A stretch of 64,000 nucleotides of DNA from an uncultured Eubacteriales bacterium (lineage in GTDB: Bacteria; Bacillota; Clostridia; Christensenellales; Aristaeellaceae): positions 62,001 through 126,000 of the forward strand of contig CADAQF010000001.1 in assembly GCA_902790015.1 (NCBI GenBank), in the 5' to 3' direction. Both the position numbers and the translations under genes were made by a program. The notes beneath the pieces were generated by a model. It made no database searches. It was not told the DNA's origin and saw only the letters and a list, made by a program, of their open reading frames with translations. This document shows positions 45,884 to 56,404 of the stretch, one piece after another (within the stretch, counting starts at the first letter, position 1; every line of letters begins with the position of its first letter).

Positions 45884-46606
45884 TTACAATACCTTGGCCA
45901 GGAAAGAGCGCAGGCGCTCGTTTTGGGGATTTTCGAAAATCTCCTGCGGGGTGCCCTGTTCCAGCAGCTTGCCGCCGTCCAGGAAGACCACGCGGTGGGC
46001 GACCTCGCGGGCAAAGCCCATTTCATGGGTCACCACCACCATCGTCATGCCCTGTTTGGCCAGGCGCTTCATTACGTCCAGCACCTCCCCGACCATTTCC
46101 GGGTCCAGGGCTGAGGTGGGCTCGTCAAACAAAAGCACCTCCGGCTCCATGCAAAGGGCCCGGACGATGGCGACGCGCTGCTTCTGCCCGCCGGACAGCT
46201 GGGCGGGATAGCTTCCCGCCTTGTCCTGAAGGCCTACGCGGGCAAGCAGGTCCATCGCCTTGGCCTCGGCGTCCGCTTTGGTCAGCTTCTTAGTGCGGAC
46301 GGGGGCCAGGGTGATGTTGTTTAAAATGGTCATGTTGGGAAAAAGATTGAAGTGCTGAAAGACCATGCCCATCTTTTGCCGCATGAGATTGATGTCCGTC
46401 TTTGGGTCCGTCATCGAAACGCCGCCGAAGACGATCTCTCCGGAGGTAGGGATCTCCAGCAGGTTCAGGCAGCGCAGGAAGGTGGACTTGCCCGAGCCGG
46501 AGGGGCCGATCACGACGACGCACTCGCCTTTGTCGATGTGCTCGGAAACGTCGTCCAGCACCAGCAGGTCGCCAAAGCGCTTGGTCAGGTTTTTAACGTC
46601 GATCAC
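45884..46606 (-). CDS. Polar amino-acid ABC transporter ATPase (GlnQ/HisP type)
   Basis: 240 aa from a GTG at 46604-46606: AAAGGAGG lies 10 bases upstream, and a longer TTG reading would contain that site. [23 protein letters not shown] opens the domain; Walker [10 protein letters not shown], signature [15 protein letters not shown], Walker [13 protein letters not shown], switch [15 protein letters not shown]. The [19 protein letters not shown]-loop is the PAAT family mark. Overlaps the permease gene by 14 bases. Confidence 0.95.
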   Translation of the reverse strand: MIDVKNLTKRFGDLLVLDDVSEHIDKGECVVVIGPSGSGKSTFLRCLNLLEIPTSGEIVFGGVSMTDPKTDINLMRQKMGMVFQHFNLFPNMTILNNITLAPVRTKKLTKADAEAKAMDLLARVGLQDKAGSYPAQLSGGQKQRVAIVRALCMEPEVLLFDEPTSALDPEMVGEVLDVMKRLAKQGMTMVVVTHEMGFAREVAHRVVFLDGGKLLEQGTPQEIFENPQNERLRSFLAKVL

Positions 46607-47357
46607 TGGCGCGCAGCCTCCTTTCAAAGATCCCCAGCAGCCAGGTAAACAGCATCACCAAAAGCAGGTAGATGAACGCGGCGCCCAGGAAGGGGAACAT
46701 GGCCTCATAGGTGCGGCTGATGACGCCGCGGGCCGCGTAAATCAGCTCCTTGCCGCCGATCACGCTGATCAGGGACGTATCCTTGAGCAGGACGATGAAT
46801 TCGTTGCCCAGGGAAGGCAGGATGGCCTTGACCGCCTGGGGAACGATGATGAAACGCATCGTATCCGTGTAATTGAGGCCAAGGCTCCTGCCGGCCTCCA
46901 TCTGGCCTGCGTCCACGGACATGAGGCCGCCCCGGATGATCTCCGCGGTGTAGGCGCCGGAGTTGATCCCCAGCGTCAGCGCGCCGACCATGGCAAAGTC
47001 CTTGCTGGAGGAAAAGATGACGAAGCCCATGATCATCAGCTGCACCATCATGGGGGTGCCGCGGATGACCGTCACATAGACCCGGAAAACGCCGTTCAGG
47101 AACCCCAGAACTATATTTTTATGGCCCGGGCGCTGCTGGTCATGGGCCGTGCGCACGACGGCTACCAACAGGCCCAGGATAATGCCGATCAGCAGGGCCA
47201 CAGCCGTCACGTACAGGGTCGTCCTGACCCCGTTCAGGTACTGCTGCCAGCGATCCTTATAGATAAAGGCCTGATAAAAATACACATAAAACCGCTGCCA
47301 CAAAGAAACCGGCTCCCCGGCCGTGATCAGCGCTTTCCAGGCGTCGAACTGCTGCAA
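46593..47357 (-). CDS. Polar amino-acid ABC transporter permease (HisM/GlnP type)
   Basis: 254 aa from a TTG start at 47355-47357 with GGGGGTG upstream. About five membrane segments; [18 protein letters not shown] and the EAA loop [24 protein letters not shown] are the HisM/GlnP signatures. About 40 extra residues precede the first membrane segment. It would form a homodimeric channel for the importer with the ATPase and binding protein of the same operon. Confidence 0.93.
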   Translation of the reverse strand: MQQFDAWKALITAGEPVSLWQRFYVYFYQAFIYKDRWQQYLNGVRTTLYVTAVALLIGIILGLLVAVVRTAHDQQRPGHKNIVLGFLNGVFRVYVTVIRGTPMMVQLMIMGFVIFSSSKDFAMVGALTLGINSGAYTAEIIRGGLMSVDAGQMEAGRSLGLNYTDTMRFIIVPQAVKAILPSLGNEFIVLLKDTSLISVIGGKELIYAARGVISRTYEAMFPFLGAAFIYLLLVMLFTWLLGIFERRLRASDRR

Positions 47358-47382
47358 AAAAACACCCCCAGGGTAAACTTTG

Positions 47383-47410
47383 CAGGGCGCAGCGTACGGG
47401 CTGCGCCCTG
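47383..47410 (-). terminator. Stem-loop between binding-protein and permease genes of the arginine operon
   Basis: 11-bp perfect stem CAGGGCGCAGC / GCTGCGCCCTG, 6-base loop; no T-run on the minus strand. Likely an mRNA-protecting or partial-termination element, like the one at 26119 in the peptide importer. Confidence 0.6.
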
Positions 47411-47476
47411 TTTTACATCATCTTTCGCGCGCAGCCCGCACATCTCACATGTCCGGGCCGCGCAAGGCGATCTGTT

Positions 47477-48241
47477 TTATTCGGCCATCCACTTGGCGAT
47501 TATCTCGTCCACGACGCCTTCTTCCATCAGCTCCTTGAGCGCGCCGTTGATGGCTTCCAGAAGGCCCGTGTCCTGCTTATAGACACCGAAGGCATAACCT
47601 TCCACGTCGTAGGTGGTCTGAACCATGGTGAGCTCGGGATGAAGCGCCAGATAGGCCTTGCCGACCGCGTCGTCCAGGACGATGCAGTCCACCTGGTCGT
47701 TGAGCAGGGCCTGGAAAGCCAGGGAGTAGGTATCGTAAGCCACCACGTGGTCTTCACCAAAGTCGTCCTCGGTCAGGTCCTGACCGGTGGTGCCGGCCTG
47801 CACGCCGATGGTCTGCTGGCCCAGGTTATCCATCGTAATGTCCTTGCCGGATTTGAAGACGATGGCCTGCTGGATGGAGGTGTAGATATCGGTAAAGTCA
47901 AACCAGATCTTGCGTTCCTCGGCCTTTTCGCCGGTGGCGGTCACGCCGGACACGACCAGGTCGGTCTTGCCCAGCTGGGCGCTGAGCAGGGCGGAGGTAA
48001 AGTCCATGGGAACGGCTTCCACGGTCAGCCCCAGCTTTTCGCCGATCAGGGCCATGATATCCGGCTCGATGCCGATCACGTTGTCATCGTCGTCGCGGCT
48101 TTCAAAGGGAGGAAAGTCGGGGCTGGTGGCATAGGTGAGCTTGCCGGGCTCAATGGTAGTGAAAGAGGTTCCTTCCGCAACGGCGGAGACCAGACTCAGG
48201 GACAGGGCCAGAACGGCCAGCAGGGCGATAAGCTTTTTCAT
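47477..48241 (-). CDS. Polar amino-acid substrate-binding protein (SBP family 3)
   Basis: 254 aa. Signal peptide MKKLIALLAVLALSLSLVSA ending AVA-EG; no lipobox Cys. The mature part begins LTYATSPDFPPFESRDDD and includes GIEPDIMALIGEKLGL and DLVVSGVTATGEKAEERK, where the Arg should bind the amino acid carboxylate. Typical of arginine/ornithine/glutamine or cystine binders. Operon position between argG and argF favours arginine, ornithine or citrulline as ligand, but no residue fixes it. Confidence 0.9.
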   Translation of the reverse strand: MKKLIALLAVLALSLSLVSAVAEGTSFTTIEPGKLTYATSPDFPPFESRDDDDNVIGIEPDIMALIGEKLGLTVEAVPMDFTSALLSAQLGKTDLVVSGVTATGEKAEERKIWFDFTDIYTSIQQAIVFKSGKDITMDNLGQQTIGVQAGTTGQDLTEDDFGEDHVVAYDTYSLAFQALLNDQVDCIVLDDAVGKAYLALHPELTMVQTTYDVEGYAFGVYKQDTGLLEAINGALKELMEEGVVDEIIAKWMAE

Positions 48242-48304
48242 GGGGTTTCTCCTTTCGCTGGTTGTAAAGTGATAAGGGTTGTAAAACTTAAATCCCGTCA
48301 GGCA

Positions 48305-49540
48305 TTATTCGATGCCGTTGGCCTTGTTCACCATCGCCTGCACCTTGATCGGCAGGCCGAAGAGGGTGATAAAGCCGGCGGAATCCTTCTGGTTGTAATC
48401 GCTGGCGCCGAAGGTGGCGATGTCCTCGCTGTACAGGGACCACTTGCTCCAGGTGCCGGCCTTGATGATGTTGCCCTTGTAAAGCTTGAGCCGGACCTTG
48501 CCGGTCACGTGCTCCTGGGTCTTTTCCACAAAGGCGCTCAGCGCTTCGCGCAGGGGGGTGAACCACTGGCCGTTGTAGACCAGTTCCGCGAAGGTGATGG
48601 ACAAGCGCTGCTTTTCGTGCATGGTCATCTTGTCCAGGCAGAGGCTTTCCAGCGCCTCGTGGGCCTTATACAGGATCGTGCCGCCGGGGGTCTCGTACAC
48701 GCCGCGGCACTTCATGCCAACCAGACGGTTTTCCACGATGTCGATGATGCCGATGCCGTTTTTCCCGCCCAGCTCATTGAGCTTGAGGATGACTTCCTTG
48801 GGGGTCATCTGGACGCCGTCCACGGCGGTGGGAACGCCCTTTTCAAAGTCGATCTCCACATAGGTGGGCTCATCCGGCGCGTCCAGGGGGGACACGCCCA
48901 TCTCCAGGAAGCCCTTCTTTTCGTACTGGGGCTCGTTGCCGGTGTTTTCCAGGTCCAGGCCCTCGTGGCTCAGGTGCCAGAGGTTCTTGTCCTTGGAATA
49001 GTTGGTTTCCCGGCTGATCTTCAGGGGCACATTGTGGGCTTCAGCATAGTCGATCTCCTCGTCGCGGGACTGGATGCTCCATTCCCGCCAGGGCGCGATG
49101 ACCGGCATATCCGGCGCGAAATGCTTGATGGCCAGCTCGAAGCGGACCTGGTCGTTGCCCTTGCCGGTGCAGCCGTGGCAGATAGCGTCGGCGTTTTCTT
49201 TCTTCGCGATCTCCACCAGGCCCTTGGCGATGCAGGGCCGGGCGTGGCTGGTGCCCAGCAGATAGTCCTCGTACACCGCGCCGGCCTGCATGGTGGGGAT
49301 GATAAAGTCGTTCACATATTCGTCCGTCAAATCCAGCACGTACAGCTTGGACGCGCCGGTTTTCTTCGCCTTTTCCTCCAGGCCCTCCAGCTCGTCGGCC
49401 TGGCCCACGTTGCCGGAAACGGCGATGATCTCGGGATCGTCGTAGTTTTCCTTGAGCCAGGGAATGATGATGGACGTATCCAGTCCGCCCGAATAGGCCA
49501 GGACGATCTTTTTGTATTTGGGATGATTGGCGCTGCTCAT
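48305..49540 (-). CDS. argG: Argininosuccinate synthase
   Basis: 411 aa. [18 protein letters not shown] (ATP pyrophosphatase loop), [41 protein letters not shown] with [15 protein letters not shown], and TTPLDAPD-like [17 protein letters not shown] are all in place. It condenses citrulline and aspartate. First gene of a leftward operon of seven genes behind a single strong promoter with an ARG box. No argH is in the window. Confidence 0.97.
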   Translation of the reverse strand: MSSANHPKYKKIVLAYSGGLDTSIIIPWLKENYDDPEIIAVSGNVGQADELEGLEEKAKKTGASKLYVLDLTDEYVNDFIIPTMQAGAVYEDYLLGTSHARPCIAKGLVEIAKKENADAICHGCTGKGNDQVRFELAIKHFAPDMPVIAPWREWSIQSRDEEIDYAEAHNVPLKISRETNYSKDKNLWHLSHEGLDLENTGNEPQYEKKGFLEMGVSPLDAPDEPTYVEIDFEKGVPTAVDGVQMTPKEVILKLNELGGKNGIGIIDIVENRLVGMKCRGVYETPGGTILYKAHEALESLCLDKMTMHEKQRLSITFAELVYNGQWFTPLREALSAFVEKTQEHVTGKVRLKLYKGNIIKAGTWSKWSLYSEDIATFGASDYNQKDSAGFITLFGLPIKVQAMVNKANGIE

Positions 49541-49578
49541 GAATGTCGTTCCTCCGTTCGTTGCTTGGTACGTGAATG

Positions 49579-49606
49579 ATTATACGCCTGAATTCCATTT
49601 TGTCAA
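49579..49606 (-). promoter_or_regulatory. Consensus promoter of the argG operon
   Basis: Minus strand: TTGACA, 16 bases, TATAAT. About 40 bases before the argG ATG. Confidence 0.8.
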
Positions 49607-49612
49607 GCAGAA

Positions 49613-49630
49613 AATGAATAAAAATGCAAA
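49613..49630 (-). promoter_or_regulatory. ARG box (ArgR/AhrC operator)
   Basis: AATGAATAAAAATGCAAA on the plus strand matches the 18-base ARG box consensus with a single change in the second half-site (ATTCA to ATGCA). It ends 7 bases upstream of the -35 box of argG. The AT-rich stretch 49630-49710 holds further imperfect TGAAT-like half-sites. Arginine-dependent repression through ArgR is the expected control. Confidence 0.72.
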
Positions 49631-49806
49631 TAATTTGCAAATATAGATTTATCTTTTGAATATTATACATCTTATTTTGCATAAAATACATAAATTTCAT
49701 GCATTTGGGAAAAACCCTGCCAGATCGTCCATGCCGCCGCCCGCAGCTGTATACCCGCCGCGCTCCGTCCCTCCAGCAAATCCGTTCCGCCGCTCATTTC
49801 CGGGGC

Positions 49807-49835
49807 TTTACAAACCGCTGTTTTTCCTTTATAAT
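49807..49835 (+). promoter_or_regulatory. Promoter of ileS
   Basis: TTTACA, 17 bases, TATAAT, starting the T-box leader. Confidence 0.75.
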
Positions 49836-49849
49836 ACGCTTGTTTCGGC

Positions 49850-50080
49850 ATTGAAGGAGACGGGAAGGCCGGGCGCATGCCCAAGAAGCGAGCCGGGGGC
49901 GGTGAAAGCCCGGCGGGCGGAGGGCCTTCCGGATCACTCCGGAGCCTCCTGCGCGAAGGCGCAGGCGCTTTCCCCGCGTTATCGGGGCACAAAGCGGGCA
50001 GCGTGCTTTAATCTTCCGCTGCCAATCCGGGTGGTACCGCGGCCATCATGCCGTCCCTGTGTGCGCAGGGACGTTTTTTT
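49850..50080 (+). ncRNA. T-box leader, isoleucine specifier, upstream of ileS
   Basis: The conserved T-box GGGTGGTACCGCGG is at 50029-50042 and is followed by a terminator (CGTCCCTG / CAGGGACG, seven T, 50052-50080). Stem I is visible: GGAG at 49856 pairs with CTCC at 49937, and GGAAGGCC pairs with GGCCTTCC above it. The internal loop has ATC at 49933-49935 followed by the conserved A, so the specifier is isoleucine. Uncharged tRNA-Ile would prevent termination and switch on ileS. Confidence 0.93.
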
Positions 50081-50161
50081 ATGGCCGCGCTCCCGGCGAC
50101 CGCGCTTTCCCCGGCATTTATCTGTCCAGTCCAACCATGATTCTGACCCAGGAGGGATCGC

Positions 50162-53100
50162 ATGTACAACAAGGTTTCCACCGACATGAACTTCGCCGCA
50201 CGCGAAAAGGAAGTGCTGGAGTTCTGGAAGCAAAACAACATCATGGAGCGCTCTTTTCACCTGCGCGACGGCGCCAAGGAGCAGTTCACCTTCTTTGACG
50301 GCCCGCCCACGTCCAACGGCCGGCCCCACATCGGCCATGTGGAGACCCGCGCCATCAAGGACCTTTTCCCCCGCTACCAGACCATGAAGGGCAAGTCCGT
50401 CCTGCGCATCGCCGGATGGGACACCCACGGCCTGCCGGTCGAGCTGGAGGTCGAAAAGCTGCTGGGCATCAACGGCAAAAAGCAGATCGAGGAATACGGC
50501 ATCGAGCCCTTCATCCAGAAGTGCAAGGAATCCGTCTGGAAATACCTGCACGAATGGGAGGACATGTCCGACCGCGTCGGCTTCTGGGCCGATATGAAGC
50601 ACCCTTACGTCACCTATCACGACACCTACATCGAATCCGAATGGTGGAGCCTCAAGAAGATCTGGGAAAAGGGGCTTTTATACCTGGGGCACAAGGTCGT
50701 TCCCTACTGCCCGCGCTGCGGCACCGGCCTTTCCAGCCACGAAGTGGCCCAGGGCTACAAGACGCTCAAGGAGCGTTCCGCCGTGGTGCGCTTCAAGTGC
50801 GCCGATGAGGACGCCTATTTCCTGGCCTGGACCACCACGCCCTGGACGCTGCCCTCCAACACCGCCCTGTGCGTAAACCCCCGGGATACCTACGCCAAGG
50901 TGAAAGCCATCGACGGCAACACCTATTATATGGCCGAGGCCCTGCTGGATCAGGTGCTTTCTCCCCTTAAAGACCGCTATGAAGCGACCGCGGACGGCAA
51001 GGCCTACGAGGTGCTGTGCACCATGCCCGGCAGTGATCTGGAATACCGGGAATACGTGCCGCTGTATGAGGAAGCCGCCCGTCTGGCCAAAGAGCAGGGC
51101 AAAAAGGCCTTCTTCATGTACTGCGACGATTATGTCACCATGTCCGACGGCACCGGCATCGTTCACCAGGCCCCGGCCTTCGGCGAGGACGACGCCCGCG
51201 TGGGCAAAAAGTACGACGCTCCCTTCGTGCAGCTGGTGGACAACGAGGGCCGTATGAAGCCCGGAACTCCCTTTGCCGGCATGCGCTGCAAGCCCACCGA
51301 AAAGGAAATGGAAAACGGCGCCGTCAGCGCCGACCCCGAGGTCCTGAAGGACCTGAGCGCCAGGGGGCTTCTCTTCTCCGCGCCCAAATTCGAGCACGAT
51401 TATCCGCACTGCTGGCGCTGCGACACCCCGCTGCTTTATTACGGCCGCCCCACCTGGTACATCAAAATGACCGCCGTGCGCGACCAGCTGGTCAAAAACA
51501 ACCGCTCCATCCATTGGATGCCCGACAATATCAAGGAAGGCCGCATGGGCAACTTCGTGGAGAACGTGGTGGACTGGGGCCTGTCCCGCGAGCGCTACTG
51601 GGGCACGCCGCTGCCTGTGTGGCAGTGCGAGGAAGGCCACGTGCACGTGATCGGCAGCAGAGAAGAGCTGCTCAAAATGGCGATCGGCCCTGTGAACCTG
51701 CCCGAGCTGCACCGTCCCTACATCGACAGCGTGCTGATCAAATGCCCCCACTGCGGCAAGGAAATGCACCGCGTCAAGGACGTCATCGACTGCTGGTATG
51801 ACTCCGGCTCCATGCCGTTCGCGCAGTGGCACTATCCCTTCGAGCACCAGGCCGAATTTGAAAGCCGCTACCCGGCCGACTTTATTTCCGAGGCCATCGA
51901 CCAGACCCGCGGGTGGTTCTATACGCTGCTGGCCATCAGCACCCTGCTGTTTGACGATGTGCCTGCCTTCAAAAACTGCCTGGTCATGGGCCACGTGCAG
52001 GACAAGGACGGCCGCAAGATGTCCAAGCATCTGGGCAACGTGGTGGACCCCTGGTCCGTGCTGGACGAGCAGGGCGCGGACGCCGTGCGGTGGTATTTCT
52101 ATTCCGGCGCCCCGTGGCTGCCCTCCCGTTTTTCCGGCGACATCGTGTCCGAGGTGCAGCGCAAGTTCATGGGCACGCTGTGGAACACCTACGCCTTCTT
52201 TATCCTCTATGCCGACCTGGACAGCTTTGACCCCAAAGCCCACAGCCTCTCTTCCGTTTCGCTGACGCTGATGGACCGGTGGATCCTGTCCCGGCTGAAC
52301 ACGCTGATCCGCACGGTGGATCAGGCGCTGGAACAGTACGATGTGCTGACCGCGTCCCGGGCGCTGACCGACTTTGTGGACGAGCTTTCCAACTGGTACG
52401 TGCGCCGGGGCCGCGAGCGCTTCTGGGGCAAGGGCATGGAGGGCAGCAAGGAAGCCGCCTTCACCACCCTGTATCACGTGCTGGTGACGCTGTCCAAGCT
52501 GCTGGCGCCCTTCACCCCCTTCCTGGCCGAGTCCATGTACCAGAACCTCGTCCGCACGCAGTATGAGGACGCGCCCGAAAGCGTCCACTTCTGCGATTTC
52601 CCCGTTTCCGACGCGTCGATGATCGACCTGTCCGTGGAAAGCCAGATGGACGCGCTGCTCAAAGTCAAGCAGCTGGGCATGTCCTGCCGCAACCTGGCCA
52701 ACCTCAAGGTGCGCCAGCCCGTCAGCAAAATGTACGTGGTCGGAGCGTCCTTCGGGGACGAGTACGCCGGCCTGATCGAGGACGAGCTGAACGTCAAGGA
52801 AGTCGAGATCTCCGAAAAGGCCAACGCCTTCGTGTCCTACCGGCTGAAGCCCCAGATGCGCACCCTCGGCCCCAAATACGGCCGGCTGCTGGGCAAGATC
52901 GGCGCTCATCTCAAGGAAATGGACGGGGCTGAAACCGTGGCTGCCTTCGAGCGCGGCGAAACGGTGTCCTTCGAGCTCGACGGCACTTTGGTTGAGCTTG
53001 CCGCCTCCGACGTGCTGGTGGAAACTGAGCAGAAGCCCGGCCTTATGGCCCAAAGCGAGGGCGGCGTCACCGTAGTGCTGGACACCAACCTGACCGACGA

Positions 53101-53359
53101 ACTGATCAATGAGGGCTTTGCCCGCGAGCTCATCAGCAAGGTGCAGGCCCTGCGCAAGGACTCCGGCCTTGAAGTCACCGACCGCATCGAACTGTCCGTG
53201 ACCGGAAGCGAAAAGGTCCGTCATGCCATCAGCGCTTATGCCGACATGATTCAGAAGGCTGTGCTGGCTGTATCCGTGGATACCGGCGCTCTGCACGGGG
53301 AAGGCAAACCGGCCGAACTTAACGGAGAAAGTGTCCTGATTGCCCTTAATAAAGCGTAA
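50162..53359 (+). CDS. ileS: Isoleucyl-tRNA synthetase, eukaryote-like class (IleRS2)
   Basis: 1065 aa. HIGH-type motif in GPPTSNGRPHIGH, KMSKS-type motif as GRKMSKHLGNVVDPW, CP1 editing domain with LAWTTTPWTLPSN, then VIDCWYDSGSMPFAQWHYPFE in residues 540-560. That last segment, the KMSKH form and the length mark the IleRS2 group, found in eukaryotes and a subset of bacteria and usually insensitive to mupirocin, unlike IleRS1. No C-terminal cysteine zinc motif is seen, again as in IleRS2. Preceded by an Ile T-box. Start after AGGAGGG. Confidence 0.95.
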   Translation: MYNKVSTDMNFAAREKEVLEFWKQNNIMERSFHLRDGAKEQFTFFDGPPTSNGRPHIGHVETRAIKDLFPRYQTMKGKSVLRIAGWDTHGLPVELEVEKLLGINGKKQIEEYGIEPFIQKCKESVWKYLHEWEDMSDRVGFWADMKHPYVTYHDTYIESEWWSLKKIWEKGLLYLGHKVVPYCPRCGTGLSSHEVAQGYKTLKERSAVVRFKCADEDAYFLAWTTTPWTLPSNTALCVNPRDTYAKVKAIDGNTYYMAEALLDQVLSPLKDRYEATADGKAYEVLCTMPGSDLEYREYVPLYEEAARLAKEQGKKAFFMYCDDYVTMSDGTGIVHQAPAFGEDDARVGKKYDAPFVQLVDNEGRMKPGTPFAGMRCKPTEKEMENGAVSADPEVLKDLSARGLLFSAPKFEHDYPHCWRCDTPLLYYGRPTWYIKMTAVRDQLVKNNRSIHWMPDNIKEGRMGNFVENVVDWGLSRERYWGTPLPVWQCEEGHVHVIGSREELLKMAIGPVNLPELHRPYIDSVLIKCPHCGKEMHRVKDVIDCWYDSGSMPFAQWHYPFEHQAEFESRYPADFISEAIDQTRGWFYTLLAISTLLFDDVPAFKNCLVMGHVQDKDGRKMSKHLGNVVDPWSVLDEQGADAVRWYFYSGAPWLPSRFSGDIVSEVQRKFMGTLWNTYAFFILYADLDSFDPKAHSLSSVSLTLMDRWILSRLNTLIRTVDQALEQYDVLTASRALTDFVDELSNWYVRRGRERFWGKGMEGSKEAAFTTLYHVLVTLSKLLAPFTPFLAESMYQNLVRTQYEDAPESVHFCDFPVSDASMIDLSVESQMDALLKVKQLGMSCRNLANLKVRQPVSKMYVVGASFGDEYAGLIEDELNVKEVEISEKANAFVSYRLKPQMRTLGPKYGRLLGKIGAHLKEMDGAETVAAFERGETVSFELDGTLVELAASDVLVETEQKPGLMAQSEGGVTVVLDTNLTDELINEGFARELISKVQALRKDSGLEVTDRIELSVTGSEKVRHAISAYADMIQKAVLAVSVDTGALHGEGKPAELNGESVLIALNKA

Positions 53360-53367
53360 CCTGGCCC

Positions 53368-53393
53368 GGGAGGGCGGAATAGTCCGCCCTCCC
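53368..53393 (+). terminator. Terminator-like hairpin after ileS
   Basis: 11-bp stem GGGAGGGCGGA / TCCGCCCTCCC, loop ATAG, followed by CCTGCCTTTC; the weak T-run suggests incomplete termination, leaving the next gene partly linked. Confidence 0.5.
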
Positions 53394-53415
53394 CTGCCTT
53401 TCAAGGAGCATACCC

Positions 53416-54273
53416 GTGTTTATTGCAGCTGAATGGAAAGACTTCGCCGTACTTGATACCGGAAACGGTGAGAAGCTGGAGCGCTGGGGAGACTACACCC
53501 TGGCCCGGCCCGACCCGCAGACCATCTGGCCTCCCGCCCTCAAAAAAGACCTTTGGCTTCAGGCGGACGCCCGCTATCTGCGCTCCGACAGGGGCGGCGG
53601 GCACTGGGATTTCCGGCGGAAGCTTCCCGAGGAATGGACGGTCTCCTACCGGGATCTGCGCTTTTTCGTGCGCCCTACCGGCTTTAAGCACACCGGCCTA
53701 TTCCCGGAGCAGGCCGTCAACTGGGACTGGATGCGTTCCCTGGCACAGACCCGGGAAAGCCCCACGGTGCTGAACCTGTTCGGCTACACCGGCGGAGCGA
53801 CGGTGGCCTGCGCGGCCTCCGGCGCCCACGTCACCCATGTGGACGCCGCCAAGGGCATGGTGCAGTGGGCCAAAAGAAACCGCGAGCTGTGCGGGCTGCC
53901 CGAGGACCGCTTCCGCTTTATCGTGGAGGACGCCATGGCCTTCGTACAGCGGGAGCTTCGGCGCGGCCGCCGCTACGACGCGGTGCTGATGGACCCGCCC
54001 AGCTACGGCCGCGGGCCCTCGGGCGAAATATGGAAGCTTGAAAACGAGCTGTACCCGCTGGTTTCCGCCTGCGCCGGGCTTTTGTCCGACCGGCCGCTGT
54101 TCTTCCTGATCAACAGCTATACCACCGGCTTTCAGCCCGCGGTGCTTTCCAACATCCTGAGAAAAACCGTGCAGGCCCGCTTCGGCGGCGTCATCGACGC
54201 ACAGGAGGTCGCGCTGCCGGTCGAATCCGGCGGCGTGCTCCCCTGCGGCGCTTCGGGCCGCTGGACGGCCTGA
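53416..54273 (+). CDS. Class I SAM-dependent RNA methyltransferase, RlmI/YccW-like without PUA domain
   Basis: 285 aa from a GTG start (AAGGAG eight bases upstream). The SAM site reads VLNLFGYTGGATVACAASGAHVTHVDAA; the catalytic DPPSYGRG loop follows. The same motifs occur in 23S rRNA methyltransferases RlmI and RlmL, but the N-terminal PUA domain is missing, so the RNA target is uncertain. It lies between ileS and a pseudouridine synthase gene in a run of translation-related genes. Confidence 0.82.
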   Translation: MFIAAEWKDFAVLDTGNGEKLERWGDYTLARPDPQTIWPPALKKDLWLQADARYLRSDRGGGHWDFRRKLPEEWTVSYRDLRFFVRPTGFKHTGLFPEQAVNWDWMRSLAQTRESPTVLNLFGYTGGATVACAASGAHVTHVDAAKGMVQWAKRNRELCGLPEDRFRFIVEDAMAFVQRELRRGRRYDAVLMDPPSYGRGPSGEIWKLENELYPLVSACAGLLSDRPLFFLINSYTTGFQPAVLSNILRKTVQARFGGVIDAQEVALPVESGGVLPCGASGRWTA

Positions 54274-54306
54274 CCCCCTTCTTTAACCCATATGGAAGGA
54301 AACGAG

Positions 54307-56227
<1,921 letters not shown>

Positions 56228-56269
56228 TACCCTTCAGGTCTCTGTCCGTCCGGCCGGCATCCGGCGGAA

Positions 56270-56297
56270 TTTACGTGTGTAAAAAATTTTTTATAAA
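56270..56297 (+). promoter_or_regulatory. Possible promoter of ispH-S1
   Basis: TTTACG, 16 bases, TATAAA in an AT-rich spacer between tgt and ispH. Confidence 0.4.
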
Positions 56298-56404
56298 TGC
56301 AGGAAAATGTAGCAGGAATTTTTCTGTATACGGCGAAATATTTATGAAGGTCTGTACAGAAGACGCATGGCGCCGTCTGTTCAGCGTCAGGGAAGGCAGG
56401 GAAC

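Noticed and set aside
49541..49830. tRNA genes in intergenic gaps
   Set aside because: No TTCRANNCC T-arm with matching acceptor stem was found here or in the other gaps.
56270..56345. AT-rich stretch before ispH as an origin or attachment site
   Set aside because: No DnaA boxes, repeats or integrase gene; a promoter is the simpler reading.
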